A stretch of 64,000 nucleotides of DNA from Macrothele yani. Its lineage: Eukaryota > Arthropoda > Arachnida > Araneae > Macrothelidae. A program made the translations under genes and the position numbers. Shown here in pieces: positions 52,250 through 62,740 of the stretch. Under the pieces are notes generated by a model. It made no database searches, had not been told where the DNA came from, and was given only the letters and a program-made list of their open reading frames with translations. The stretch spans positions 94,406,489-94,470,488 of the forward strand of contig CM077025.1 of the NCBI GenBank assembly GCA_039090855.1, in the 5' to 3' direction. Position 1 is the stretch's first letter. The number at the start of each line of letters is the position of its first letter.

Positions 52250-55012
52250 TATTAGGAGTGCTTCGCGACAACACCATCGACGAACGTTCCAACGCCCTGA
52301 GAGCAACCGGTGGCCAACCGTATCAGGATTGCACCTCGACCATACCATCGACGAAAGTTCCAACGCCCTGAGAGCAACCGGTGGCCAACCGTATCGGGAG
52401 TGCACCGCGACTATACCATCGACGGAAGTTCCAAAGCCAAGAGAGCAACCGGTGGCCAACCGTTTTAGGAACGCACCGCGACCGCACCATCGACGGACGT
52501 TCTAACGCCCTGAGAGCAACCGGTGGCCAACCGTATCAGGAATACACCTCGACCATACCATCGACGAAAGTTCCAACGCCCTGAGGGCAACCGGTAGCCA
52601 ACCGTATCGGTAGTGCACCGCGACTATGCCATCGCCGGACGTTCCAACACCCAGAGAGCAACCGGTGGCCCACCGTATCAGAAGTGCACCGGTACCATAC
52701 CATCGACGAACGTTACAACGCCCTGAGAGCCACCGGTGGCCAACCGTATAGGGGTGAACCGCGACCATACCATCGACGGACGTTCCAACGCCCAGTGAGC
52801 AACCGGTGTCCAACCGTATCAGAAGTTCACTGCGACCATACCATAGACGGACGTTCCAATGCCCTGAAAGCAACAGGTGGCCTACCGTATCAGGAGTGCA
52901 CCGCGACCGTACCATCGACGGACGTTCCAACGCCTGAGAGCACCCGGAGTCCAACCGTATCAGAAGTTCACTGCGACCATACCATCGACGGACGTTGCAA
53001 TGCCCTGAGAGCAACAGGTGGCCTACTGTATCAGAAGTGCACCGCGACCATACCATCGACGAACGTTCCAACGCCCTGAGAGCAACCGGTGGCCAACCGT
53101 ATCAGGAATGCACCTCGACCATACCATCGACGAAAGTTCCAACGCCCTGAGAGCAACCGGTGGCCAACCGTATCGGGAGTGCACCGCGACTATACCATCG
53201 ACGGAAGTTCCAAAGCCAAGAGAGCAACCGGTGGCCAACCGTTTTAGGAACGCACCGCGACCGCACCATCGACGGACGTTCTAACGCCCTGAGAGCAACC
53301 GGTGGCCAACCGTATCAGGAATACACCTCGACCATACCATCGACGAAAGTTCCAACGCTCTGAGGGCAACCGGTAGCCAACCGTATCGGTAGTGCACCGC
53401 GACTATGCCATCGCCGGACGTTCCAACACCCAGAGAGCAACCGGTGGCCCACCGTATCAGAAGTGCACCGGTACCATACCATCGACGAACGTTACAACGC
53501 CCTGAGAGCCACCGGTGGCCAACCGTATAGGGGTGAACCGCGACCATACCATCGACGGACGTTCCAACGCCCAGTGAGCAACCGGTGTCCAACCGTATCA
53601 GAAGTTCACTGCGACCATACCATAGACGGACGTTCCAATGCCCTGAAAGCAACAGGTGGCCTACCGTATCAGGAGTGCACCGCGACCGTACCATCGACGG
53701 ACGTTCCAACGCCTGAGAGCAACCGGTGTCCAACCGTATCAGAAGTTCACTGCGACCATACCATCGACGGACGTTGCAATGCCCTGAGAGCAACAGGTGG
53801 CCTACTGTATCAGAAGTGCACCGCGACCATACCATCGACGAACGTTCCAACGCCCTGAGAGCAACCGGTGGCCAACCGTATCAGGAATGCACCGCGACCA
53901 TACCATCGACGAAAGTTCCAACGCCCTGAGAGCAACCGGTGGCCAACCGTATCGGGAGTGCACCGCGACTATACCATCGACGGAAGTTCCAAAGCCAAGA
54001 GAGCAACCGGTGGCCAACCGTTTTAGGAACGCACCGCGACCGCACCATCGACGGACGTTCTAACGCCCTGAGAGCAACCGGTGGCCAACCGTATCAGGAA
54101 TACACCTCGACCATACCATCGACGAAAGTTCCAACGCCCTGAGGGCAACCGGTGTCCAACCGTATCAGAAGTGCACCGGTACCATACCATCGACGGACGT
54201 TTCAACACCCAGAGAGCAACCGGTGGCCCACCGTATCAGAAGTGCACCGGTACCATACCATCGACGAACGTTACAACGCCCTGAGAGCCACCGGTGGCCA
54301 ACCGTATAGGGGTGAACCGCGACCATACCATAGACCGACGTTCCAATGCCCTGAAAGCAACAGGTGGCCTACCGTATCAGGAGTGCACCGCGACCGTACC
54401 ATCGACGGACGTTCCAACGCCTGAGAGCAACCGGTGTCCAACCGTATCAGAAGTTCACTGCGACCATACCATCGACGGACGTTGTAATGCCCTGAGAGCA
54501 ACAGGTGGCCTACTGTATCAGAAGTGCACCGCGACCATACCATCGACGGACGTTCCAACACCCAAAGAGCAACTTGTGGCCCACCGTATCAGAAGTTCAC
54601 TGCGACCATACCATCGACGGACGTTCCAATGCCCTGAGAGCAACAGGTGGCCTACCGTATCAGGAGTGCACCGCGACCGTACCATCGACGGACGTTCCAA
54701 CGCCTGAGAGCAACCGGTGGCCAACCGTATCAGAAATGCACCTCGACCGTACGATCGACGGACGTTCCAACGCCCAGAGAGCAACCGGTGTCCAACCGTA
54801 TCAGAAGTTCACTGCGACCATACCATCGACGGACGTTCCAATGCCCTGAGAGCAACAGGTGGCCTACCGTATCAGGAGTGCACCGCGACCATACCATCGA
54901 CGGACGTTCCAACACCCAAAGAGCAACTTGTGGCCCACCGTATCAGAAGTGAACCGTGACCATAATATCGACGGACGTTACAACGCCCTGAGAGAAACCG
55001 GTGGCCAACCGC
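52250..55012 (+). repeat. 71-bp minisatellite, about 39 units, 779-bp higher-order repeats
   Basis: The unit begins CCGTATCAGGAGTGCACCGC, continues GACCATACCATCGACGGACG and TTCCAACGCCCTGAGAGCAA, and ends CCGGTGGCCAA. Eleven-unit blocks recur every 779 bp, starting at 52381, 53160 and 53939, and are almost identical within blocks. The last part (after 54,330) is rearranged. Many frames are open by chance because stops are rare in the unit. Confidence 0.97.
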
Positions 55013-55709
55013 ACGACATTGGTGACTGGTGTCCGCATAGACTATCTAGGCTCTTACAGACCGTCCGCTTGGTAACAGCGGCGCAAATGATATCCACGTT
55101 AAATGTCAGAGGCCCAACGAGCGTCAGAGGAAGAACGGTACAATGCAGGATGCATATGCTGGGCTACGGAAGCAGACGCCCTACTCTTGTGCTACTGTTC
55201 ACTGCTGGTCATCGCAAATTGCGTCTCACCTGGTGCAGGAAAATTCAAAACGGGACATCTGCCGACTGACGCCGCGTCGTGTGTTCAGGAGAATCGCATT
55301 TTTAGTTGTACCGAGCTGACGGGAGGATGCGGATGCGGCGTCGACAGCATAAAGCCATGATGATTCCGTCTTGCCAGGTCGGCTCTGTTCAAGGAGGTGG
55401 TGAATATATGTGATGGTTTGGGGAGCCTTCTCATGGGACTTATTAGGGCTCTTAACGTATCTGGAGAGGCACTTGACCGCAGCGTCCTACCAACATGTAC
55501 TGGCTGATCACCTACACGATTTGATGGCCTTCGCGCAGCTTGTAACCGATGGTCTGTTCCGGGAGGACAATGCACCACCCAACATGAAACTTCACTCCGG
55601 CGTGGTTGGCATTACCTCGAAAAACGGCCACTTGTGCGGTCGATGCCTTGGCGTGTACAGGATGTTATTCGAACAACACGCTATTAGGTCGGTATCTCTA
55701 ATGTATTGA
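55013..55709 (+). pseudogene. Tc1-like transposase, DNA-binding half and catalytic part
   Basis: Across frames: RLLQTVRLVTAAQMISTLNV, GRTVQCRMHMLGYGSRRPT (second helix-turn-helix) and RKLRLTWCRKIQNGTSAD. A CVQENRIF..TEL segment near 55290 replaces the usual SDESRF block, so the first Asp is not evident. MVWGAFSWDLLGLLTYLERH and LTAASYQHVLADHLHDLMAF follow. DGLFREDNAPPNMKL carries the second Asp. The Glu block is not readable. At least three frameshifts. Confidence 0.75.
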
Positions 55710-55784
55710 GTGTACATTTGGTGTGCTTTGGGTACACCTTATTAATAAAGACACATTGCTTATTTCCCAGGTATTTACATCGTT

Positions 55785-56198
55785 TTTGTCCAGACCCTGT
55801 ATATCTCTGAAGCCTTACATCAGCTTTCAAAATATGGAATGCGTAGTTCATTTCTGCCACTAGGTCAAACATCTTCGAATATTTTCTACACCATGAGCCT
55901 TTTCGCGAGAAGGCGTAAATATCTAAATTTCAACTGAAGAAATTGTCTAGACCTGTTGATCCGACACTATGATGAAAATTTTACTAGTTATAAAATTTCC
56001 TTATTTATAAAATTACGCATGTTGATAAATTTTTTGATTATTTCTGAATTTCACCTCCGTTGATTTGAAAGCTGTGTCCGTTGTACAGTCGGTGTAAAAA
56101 TTACAAGACTACAAAGATTTTTACGCTACACCCATGGAAATGCAACACAGTAGCATACGAGCGTCGCCTGAATTTGCATATATGTCCGAGACATATAA
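55785..56198. other. unassigned AT-rich spacer
   Basis: No feature recognised. Confidence 0.35.
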
Positions 56199-56446
56199 CC
56201 CTTTGACGACCATGACCGAAACATCTTGTATCACTTTAAATGCCATAACGCCCGAAACTGTCTGTTCTTTCACTTCATTGTTTAATAACAACAATAGTGA
56301 CTGAGTGTGATTACTGGTCCCTCATAGGTCGAAAATTTTTGATGAACAAGTAAGAATATTAAATCTGACTCACTCTAGACAGTCTTTTCGGGTGGCTATG
56401 GCCGTTTTTACGTACGGGCGTTTTGGGCGTTATGGTCGTTAAAGAG
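56199..56446 (-). mobile_element. piggyBac-like MITE
   Basis: CCCTTTGACGACCATGACC at the left and inverse of GGTCGTTAAAGAGTTAA at the right. TTAA follows at 56447-56450 and TATAA precedes. Interior CCATAACGCCCGAAACTGTC and GGGTGGCTATGGCCG are shared with 60831-61081 in opposite orientation. TTAA targets and CCCTTT ends are the piggyBac signature. Confidence 0.75.
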
Positions 56447-56529
56447 TTAAAACTAATAGCAGCAGGAGAGCCTATAAAGAAGGTAGTTAATAAAAACGAA
56501 AAACGGGAATTTTAGGTGTGTAATAAGTA

Positions 56530-58063
56530 CACTGCCGGACAATTGCTAAGGACGGATGACAATAGCAACCATAAAATGGAAAGCAGGAAAATGTGGAAAT
56601 TAGCATAAGTGCGGGATACAGTAAGACGTGTTGTGCGTATGCAAATTTTGGATTGCCGAACTTGTTCGTGACGTCATAGCGCTGATAAGAGATATAAAGG
56701 ATTTGACGCGTATTGACCGTTGTTGTTCAAACTCAAAGTTGAAAGGGAAAGAATCAATTGACGAACTTGCAATTTTCAGTATGTCTTCCCGACATCACCT
56801 ACATAATTTTACGCGTGGCCGTATTATTGGCAAGATTGAAGAAGGGCGAAAAATAACAGATGTTGCCAGGGAGTTCGACGTCAGCCACAGTGTTGTTTCA
56901 AGGCTTTAGAAATCATTTCAAACAAATGGAGAGTGTAGCAAACGTCACGGGGGAGGTCGTGTTCGCAGTACGACACCTGCAGAAGATCGGTACATAGTGC
57001 TATCAACAAAAAGACACCGGTGCAGCACAGCTACTGAGGTAGCAAATCAGTTTATGGCTGCTACTGGCAAGCGGATCTCCCGAAAAACTGTCGCCAGACG
57101 TTTGCATGAAGGAGTACTATACCCCCGCTGTCCTGTTGTGTGCATCCTATTGTCCAGAAGTCACCGTACCTCCCATTTGCAATGGTGCCATCAACATCGC
57201 AATTGGACAGATAACGACTGGTCTGCTGTCCTCTTCTCAGATGAGAGTAGATACAGTCTATCGTCTGATTGTCGACGACAATTGATCTGGCGTGATAGTG
57301 GTACTGCATATTGTCCAGCAAACATACAGGAAAGGGACCGATATCCGACATGTAGTGTCATGGTATGGGCTGGCATCATTATCAATGGCCGTACGTCACT
57401 CTATGTGCTTCCAACTGGGACTATGACTGGCCAACGATACATTAATGATGTTCTGCTACCTCATGTTCGCATGTTCCGTGGTGCTGTCGGTGATAGATTC
57501 ATTTTCATGGACGACAACGCAACATGTCATCAAACAGTCGCTGTCCAGGAGTGTCTTGAGAGCGAGAATATTCAACGCCTCGTATGGCCAGCACATTCTC
57601 TAGATCTGAATCCCATTGAAAATGTGTGGGATGCTTTGGGGAGGAGTCTTGCTGGTCGCCAATGCCCCTCCAATAAACAAGGACACCCTAATCCGTGCAC
57701 TGACAGAGGAATGGGATAAATTACCCCAACAGCTGCTTGATAATGTTGTGCAAAGCATGACACGGCGTGTGGAATCTTGCATCGCCCTCCATGGTGGCCA
57801 TATCCCGTATTGACATCTTACGCCGGAACGCCTGCGGACGGTAATTGCATTTTTTTCACGTTTACGTACTCTGCACAAAATGGCCTGTTTGTCCCTTGAA
57901 CACGTTCCAAAGCCTTCTGGATTTCAGAGCACAATAAATTGTCTTTCATGTAATGTCCTGGCATTCTGACATTATTTTATTTCACTTGGCATCCAACCAC
58001 ACTTACTTTTTTATGCGCTGTATAGCCGTTTCTGATCCGTCCTTAGCAAATTGTCCAGCAGTG
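56530..58063 (+). mobile_element. Tc1-like transposon (1,534 bp)
   Basis: TIRs of about 30 bp: CACTGCCGGACAATTGCTAA at 56530 and its inverse (TTAGCAAATTGTCCAGCAGTG) ending 58063, flanked by TA (56528-56529, 58064-58065). Confidence 0.94.
56781..57813 (+). pseudogene. Tc1-like transposase, almost intact (one stop, one frameshift)
   Basis: ATG at 56781 (MSSRHHLHNFTRGRIIGKIE) leads into the helix-turn-helix (DVAREFDVSHSVVSRL). A TAG at 56907 stands where the family has Trp. The same frame continues through TEVANQFMAATGKRISRKTV (second DNA-binding half). FSDESRYS holds the first Asp, MDDNATCH the second, and LDLNPIENVWDALG the Glu, a complete DD34E triad. A single-base loss near 57,660 moves the last part to another frame (PPINKDTLIRALTEEWDKLP, CIALHGGHIPY-stop at 57813). 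Two lesions in about 345 codons make it one of the youngest copies in the window. Confidence 0.93.
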
Positions 58064-58183
58064 TATAAGATTCTATTGTAAATGAGAAGACATGTCGAGC
58101 TAGTTATGCAAAATAGATCGGGATGTTAACGCACGGGGATACTCAGTTAAGAGCTGTTCAACAGCAACGCAGAGGGAGTCATA

Positions 58184-59190
58184 ATGCCACGAGGGACGGG
58201 AACTGTCAGAAAGTGAAGTCCATGAAATTTATTTACTGCATGCAAAAAAGATGTCGCAGAGGAAATTTGCGGCTGCAGTGGGAAGGTCAAAAACAGCCAT
58301 TGCCAATGTTCTGAGGAAAGGTGAATCTTATCGTTTTAAACGGCGGCATGAACGACCATTGAAGCTGTCTACGAGAGCACAGAGACGACTGCATCGCTTT
58401 GTTTCGAATCATTCTGTGTCAGCACGAGATGTAATGGCTGCAATGTCAACTCCCATATGTCGCGAACGGCGTACAAATATATTTAACGATATCCTTGTCG
58501 TGTCCGACGTAAATTTCAACGTAAACCTCAACTGAAGCCAAGGCATAAAATGGGCGAAAAAACACATACATCTCTTGGAACCGAGAATGGTAGTCAGTGG
58601 TGTTTTCCGGCGAAACGAAGTTCAAACTCGACGGACCAGATGGCTATGCGTCCCAGATAGCACAGCCTTGCAATTTAACGTAGACCCAACACTGAGCCTC
58701 CATCTTCTATGCCTAAAGGATGGTGGCTCAGTGTTGGGCCTACGTTAAATTGCAAGGATGTGACACCTGGGGTACTATTGGCACGACTTAGGTAAGGAGA
58801 AGCGACATTAAATAGTCGTCGTGTAGCTGGTGTCTCACGGATGGTGTGCGCTGCATTTTGTGCAGAAGGTAAGACTGCTGTTGCTTTCGTAAGCCATCGG
58901 TTAAACTCTCAGCGCTATCAGTCTCTTCTTGAAACATATTTGATACCATTTGTCAGCCGTTTCAGGGGACATGAATGGATCTTTCAACAAGACAATGCGT
59001 CTTGTCATGTCTAAACTAGTTTAATCACAAGCAAATACGACGAATGCACTGGCCAGACCTCAGTCCAGATTTGAATCCTATTGAGGACAGATGGGGCATT
59101 ATTACGAGAGACGTTCATGCGCACAGTCGACAGTTTTCATTAGTGGACGATTAGAAGACCGGTATTCGTCTAGCATGATCACGAATTTCA
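58184..59190 (+). pseudogene. broken Tc3-like transposase
   Basis: ATG at 58184 (MPRGTGTVRK after a frameshift; the family start is MPRG.ELSESE). In the next frame MSQRKFAAAVGRSKTAIANV and LRKGESYRFKRRHERPLKLS form the helix-turn-helix and linker. RAQRRLHRFVSNHSVSARDV is the second half. Further on, FQQDNASCHVSKLV at about 58984 holds the second Asp and LSPDLNPIEDRWGII at about 59060 the Glu. The first Asp is lost around the inserted hairpin at 58652-58770. Several frameshifts. Confidence 0.75.
58652..58770. mobile_element. 119-bp hairpin insert with CCCAGATAGCAC terminus
   Basis: Edges CCCAGATAGCAC and, inverted, CCCAGGTGTCAC. Inside, perfect-looking 39-bp arms at 58666-58704 and 58719-58757 (CCTTGCAATTTAACGTAGAC start) with a 14-base loop and one or two mismatches. 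Related at the edges to the element at 16159-16585. Confidence 0.65.
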
Positions 59191-59266
59191 CCCAAAAACT
59201 GTGTCTTCTTTGGTAACATCCATGACTGAAAAAAGTATTTTATGTCATAAACGCAAATACTAAATA

Positions 59267-60822
59267 CACTGGTGTGCAAAAATTAAGGACGAAGAGGAGA
59301 AATTAGCATAACAGCGGAACGAGCAGGCAGAACGGACCGAAAAACCACTCAGGAAATAGACTAGGGTCCGGTACGGTAGGGCATGCGCATATATGCAGCA
59401 TGACGTAGAGGGGGGGGAGGTTTCGGAAGGGTATAAAGCTCACGGGTGGTGTACGCTCAGGAATTCGGTGAAAGCTATTGCACTGTGTATATCGATTTGA
59501 ACGGCGTCGAGTTGCTCCTACCGTGTGATATTCCCAACAGGCAATCCAGTAGACGACATCTGGATGACTTTACCCGAGGTCGCGTCATTGGGAAGTTGGA
59601 AGAAGGTCGAAGTGTGACTAGTGTGACCAAAGAGTTCGGGATAGCTCACAGCATCGTTTGACGAGCTTGAAGAGCATTTTAAACAACTGGAACAGCTGTC
59701 CGAGAGTTTAGCAGTGGTCGTCCACGAGCAACCACGGCGGCGGACGACTGGTATATTGTTCTACAAGCGAGAACAGACAGACGGCAGACAGCGGGGGAAA
59801 TCGTAAGGCACATGCAACAGACAACTGGACGTCCGTTATCGCATTTTACCGTGGCCAGGAGGCTGCACAAAGGTGGTCTATTTGCACGACGACCAGTACG
59901 GTGTGTGCCATTAACGCCTGCTCATCGGAGACGGCGGTTTCTGTGGGGCCAGGAACACAAGAACTGGACACATCAGCAATGGGGTCGAGTTCTCTTTACG
60001 GATGAAAGCCGATTTAGTCTGACGAGCGATTCTGGACGTATACACATCTGGAGAGAGCAGGGAACACGCAATCACACCTCCAACATCATCGAAAGGTACC
60101 GGTTTGGAGGTGGCGGAGTTCTTGTTTGGGGCGGTATCATGCTTGGTAGCCGTACTGACCTCCACATTTTTCAAGGAGGTTCAGTCACTGGTGTCCGCTA
60201 TTGTACCGAGGTTCTCCTGCCTCACGTGCGTCTGTTTAGAGGTGCTGTGGGTCCTGAGTTCCTCTTCATGGACGACAACGCTACACGTCATCGTACAGTG
60301 GCTGTCGCAGAGCTGTTGGATAGTGAAGATATTCAACGCATGGATTGGCCCGCATGGTCCCCGGACCTAAATCCTATCGAACACGTGTGGGACCTTCTCG
60401 GGAGACGCTTGGCAGCACGTCACCAGCCGCCAGCAACGTTTCCGCAGCTGCGATTGGCGCTACAAGAGGAATGGGCTGCGATGCCTCAACAGCTCCTTGA
60501 CAACCTCGTCCTCAGCATGGACAGACGTTGTAAATCCTGCAAAGCAGTAAGGGGTGATCATATCCCCTACTAAAGACTGGATTTTTCTTGGCAGCCGCCT
60601 GTCACGTGGACGTTTATGACTTCTGTCCAGTTGTGCTCGAAGCTACCTTTTCAATAAAGTGCCTTTGTATCTTTTGGACTCCTTGTTTGGACGGTTTTGC
60701 TCACTTGTCCCATATTCTTACATCTTGGGGATCTTATGGTATGATTTGAGTCGATGTGGAGCACTTCTGTACGACGTTACATTCGAAAAACCGTCTCGTC
60801 CTTAATTTTTGCACGCCAGTGC
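59267..60822 (+). mobile_element. Tc1-like transposon (1,556 bp)
   Basis: TIRs CACTGGTGTGCAAAAATTAA at 59267 and inverse (TTAATTTTTGCACGCCAGTG) ending 60822. TA precedes; CA follows, a one-base change in the target duplication. Same family branch as 56530-58063. Confidence 0.92.
59545..60573 (+). pseudogene. Tc1-like transposase: intact catalytic domain, N-terminal stops
   Basis: Reading from about 59545 (QSSRRHLDDFTRGRVIGKLE) the helix-turn-helix is clear, but the family ATG is AGG. Three in-frame stops cluster at 59659-59694, at the SRAW..FQ segment. After that the frame is open to 60573: MQQTTGRPLSHFTVARRLHK (second DNA-binding half), FTDESRFS with the first Asp, MDDNATRH with the second, SPDLNPIEHVWDLLG with the Glu, and CKAVRGDHIPY-stop. 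From the last stop to the end about 290 codons carry no lesion. Confidence 0.92.
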
Positions 60823-60830
60823 ATATTAAC

Positions 60831-61081
60831 CCTTTGACCACCATTACGCCCAAAGCGCCCGTACGTACAAACGGCCATAGCCACCCGAAGCGCCTATCTA
60901 GAGTGAGTCAGATTTCCTACTCTTGCCTTTTTCTTCAAATTTTTTCGACCTATGAGGGACCAGCAGGTGACACATTCATTCAATAGTGTTGTTATTAAAC
61001 AAACAAGTTAACCAGCAGACAGTTTCGGGCGTTATGGTATGTAGATTGATACAAGATTTTTGGGTCGTGGTCGTTAAAGGG
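60831..61081 (+). mobile_element. piggyBac-like MITE (251 bp), best-preserved copy
   Basis: TTAA at 60827-60830 and 61082-61085. Termini CCCTTTGACCACCATTACG and, inverted, CCCTTTAACGACCACGACC. Interior GGCCATAGCCACCCGAAGCG and CAGTTTCGGGCGTTATGG. The transposase gene is absent, so movement would rely on an autonomous piggyBac elsewhere. Confidence 0.85.
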
Positions 61082-61085
61082 TTAA

Positions 61086-62740
61086 ATGACCCTCAGTTAT
61101 ATGATCGTGCTGTGGTCTTATGATACTTACACGCACTGTATCTGAAAATTCGGTTCATCCAGTTTGTTTTTCATCTGTTTTCTTTTTTTTTTATCTTAAT
61201 GAAAGGATATTCGGTTTTATTTGCAGAATATCTATGCATAGACTAACACCCCTTGCTAAGTTGAAACGAATGAGACACATAAAACTGTAATGAGCTTGCC
61301 TGCATGGCCTGCCACAGAATTCAAACAATTTTATTTATTTCTTTCAGTATATTTATTTCTTTTTCGCACGTAGGGTTATATCCTTTTTTTAAAGCATTCT
61401 TGGAATCCGTAGGTCGATGTTCTACCGAATAAGGTTAATTCATAAATATTCACGACCTTACAAATCAATAGCAGCAGTTCAAATGATGAAAGCTATTTTT
61501 GTACGATGTGAAAGCGAGAACATACGGACTCCTTCCGTTTTTTCGAAGTATTTCAAAAGAATAATGCTTTTGTCACATTGCTGTTAACTCGTATTTTAGA
61601 ATTTTCGCATGCGCTGATAAAAATGCATGGCTTTCCCATTTACTCATAAATTATAAATCAGAGCGATACTCAGATTCTCTGTTTGTTATTTTTTCTTTCT
61701 TTTATATTATGCTCCAGATAAGAAAAGAAACGCTCTATGCAAACCGTAAGTGTATTTAATGGAAGGTCCAGCTCCGTGTTGTATACAAAAACTGATGGTA
61801 AGCAGAAAAGCTGTTTTGTGCGCTTTGAAAATTCGACGAGGAAAAAAAACAGATGGATAGAAATGTATTTCTTGCAAGAATTAAAGCACTCACTTTTTTT
61901 TTTCTTTTTTTTTTGTCCATTTGCTTTTTTTTTCGTTAGGCTTTAAATCTGCTTCTCCTTCAACATAGCGTCGCATACATAGTGAAGCAAAAATACAGAT
62001 ATTTCACAGTTAGTGACGACTGTTTTTATTTGTCCTGTAATAAAACCATGCTTTTTAGGCTTTGACTATTCTTCATCGTCAGAGAGATAAAGGCACGTAT
62101 ATCCCGCCTCCCCTTCCTTTTTTTTTCTTTTTTGCAGATCTTTATTTCGAATTTTTCTTTTCCTAAAAACAAGTAAAACATGCCTTGATATAAGAGCGCG
62201 CCAGTAAGCTTCATGCACTTTTGGAGTTAAAACACACCGACGCGACGTTTCAAGGAAGTTCACTTCAATTTGATTTTGTCTTCTGAAGCCCTGTTTCCTT
62301 GTACACTTTCGCAAGACCGGATTTCTCTAACTTACGGAAATATTTTGATGTAGTTATCTTTGTTTAACACTAACTCCATTTCTTCCTGCCTCTCTTTATG
62401 CTATCGAAGTCCCTGCTGCGAGCTTAGGAAGCAGGATGAAGTAATTAATGAGATTATCTTCCTTAATCTAAAAAGAACAGAAAAGTTTTCTTGTTTCCTT
62501 TAGATTTAAGTTTCGAGGATCTGCTAGATTAGATTAGCTGAAGGGGGAAAACGTATTTGAACGCTGTGTGTGGGTGTGGGTGTGTGGGTGTGTCCTTCTA
62601 ACACCAGAATTCACGCGCATCATCTTCATGCATTGCTTACGAATCAGAATAATGTAATCGTATTTCATTTCACACCGGAGAGTTCTTCTAGTCCGAATTT
62701 TTTTCTTAAATGAAAGGCTGGAACAATATATATATACACA
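61086..62740. other. 1.65 kb AT-rich spacer
   Basis: Contains poly-T and poly-A runs (61890-61935, 62120-62135) and a (TG)n-rich microsatellite at 62570-62595. Open frames (61737-61946, 62066-62314) have no domain. Confidence 0.4.

Larger units (their letters stand above)
52137..55784 (+). mobile_element. Tc1-like element expanded by a 71-bp minisatellite
   Basis: The 5' coding start (ATG at 52137) and the catalytic part (55020-55640) belong to one Tc1-type gene. About 2.8 kb of tandem repeat lies between them. The right end ATTTACATCGTTTTTGTCCA then GACCCTGTATA near 55,770-55,784 resembles a Tc1 terminal repeat. I did not find the matching left copy. Confidence 0.7.
58110..59230 (+). mobile_element. 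Tc3-like element, termini unresolved, carrying a hairpin insert
   Basis: A transposase relic of the Tc3 type lies between the two Tc1-like elements. I could not define TIRs, and the element may have been trimmed by its neighbours. Confidence 0.55.

Noticed and set aside
52165..54959. Overlapping open frames rich in YHRRTFQRPESNRWPTVS as genes
   Set aside because: They are readings of the 71-bp minisatellite in several frames, with lengths set by the repeat.
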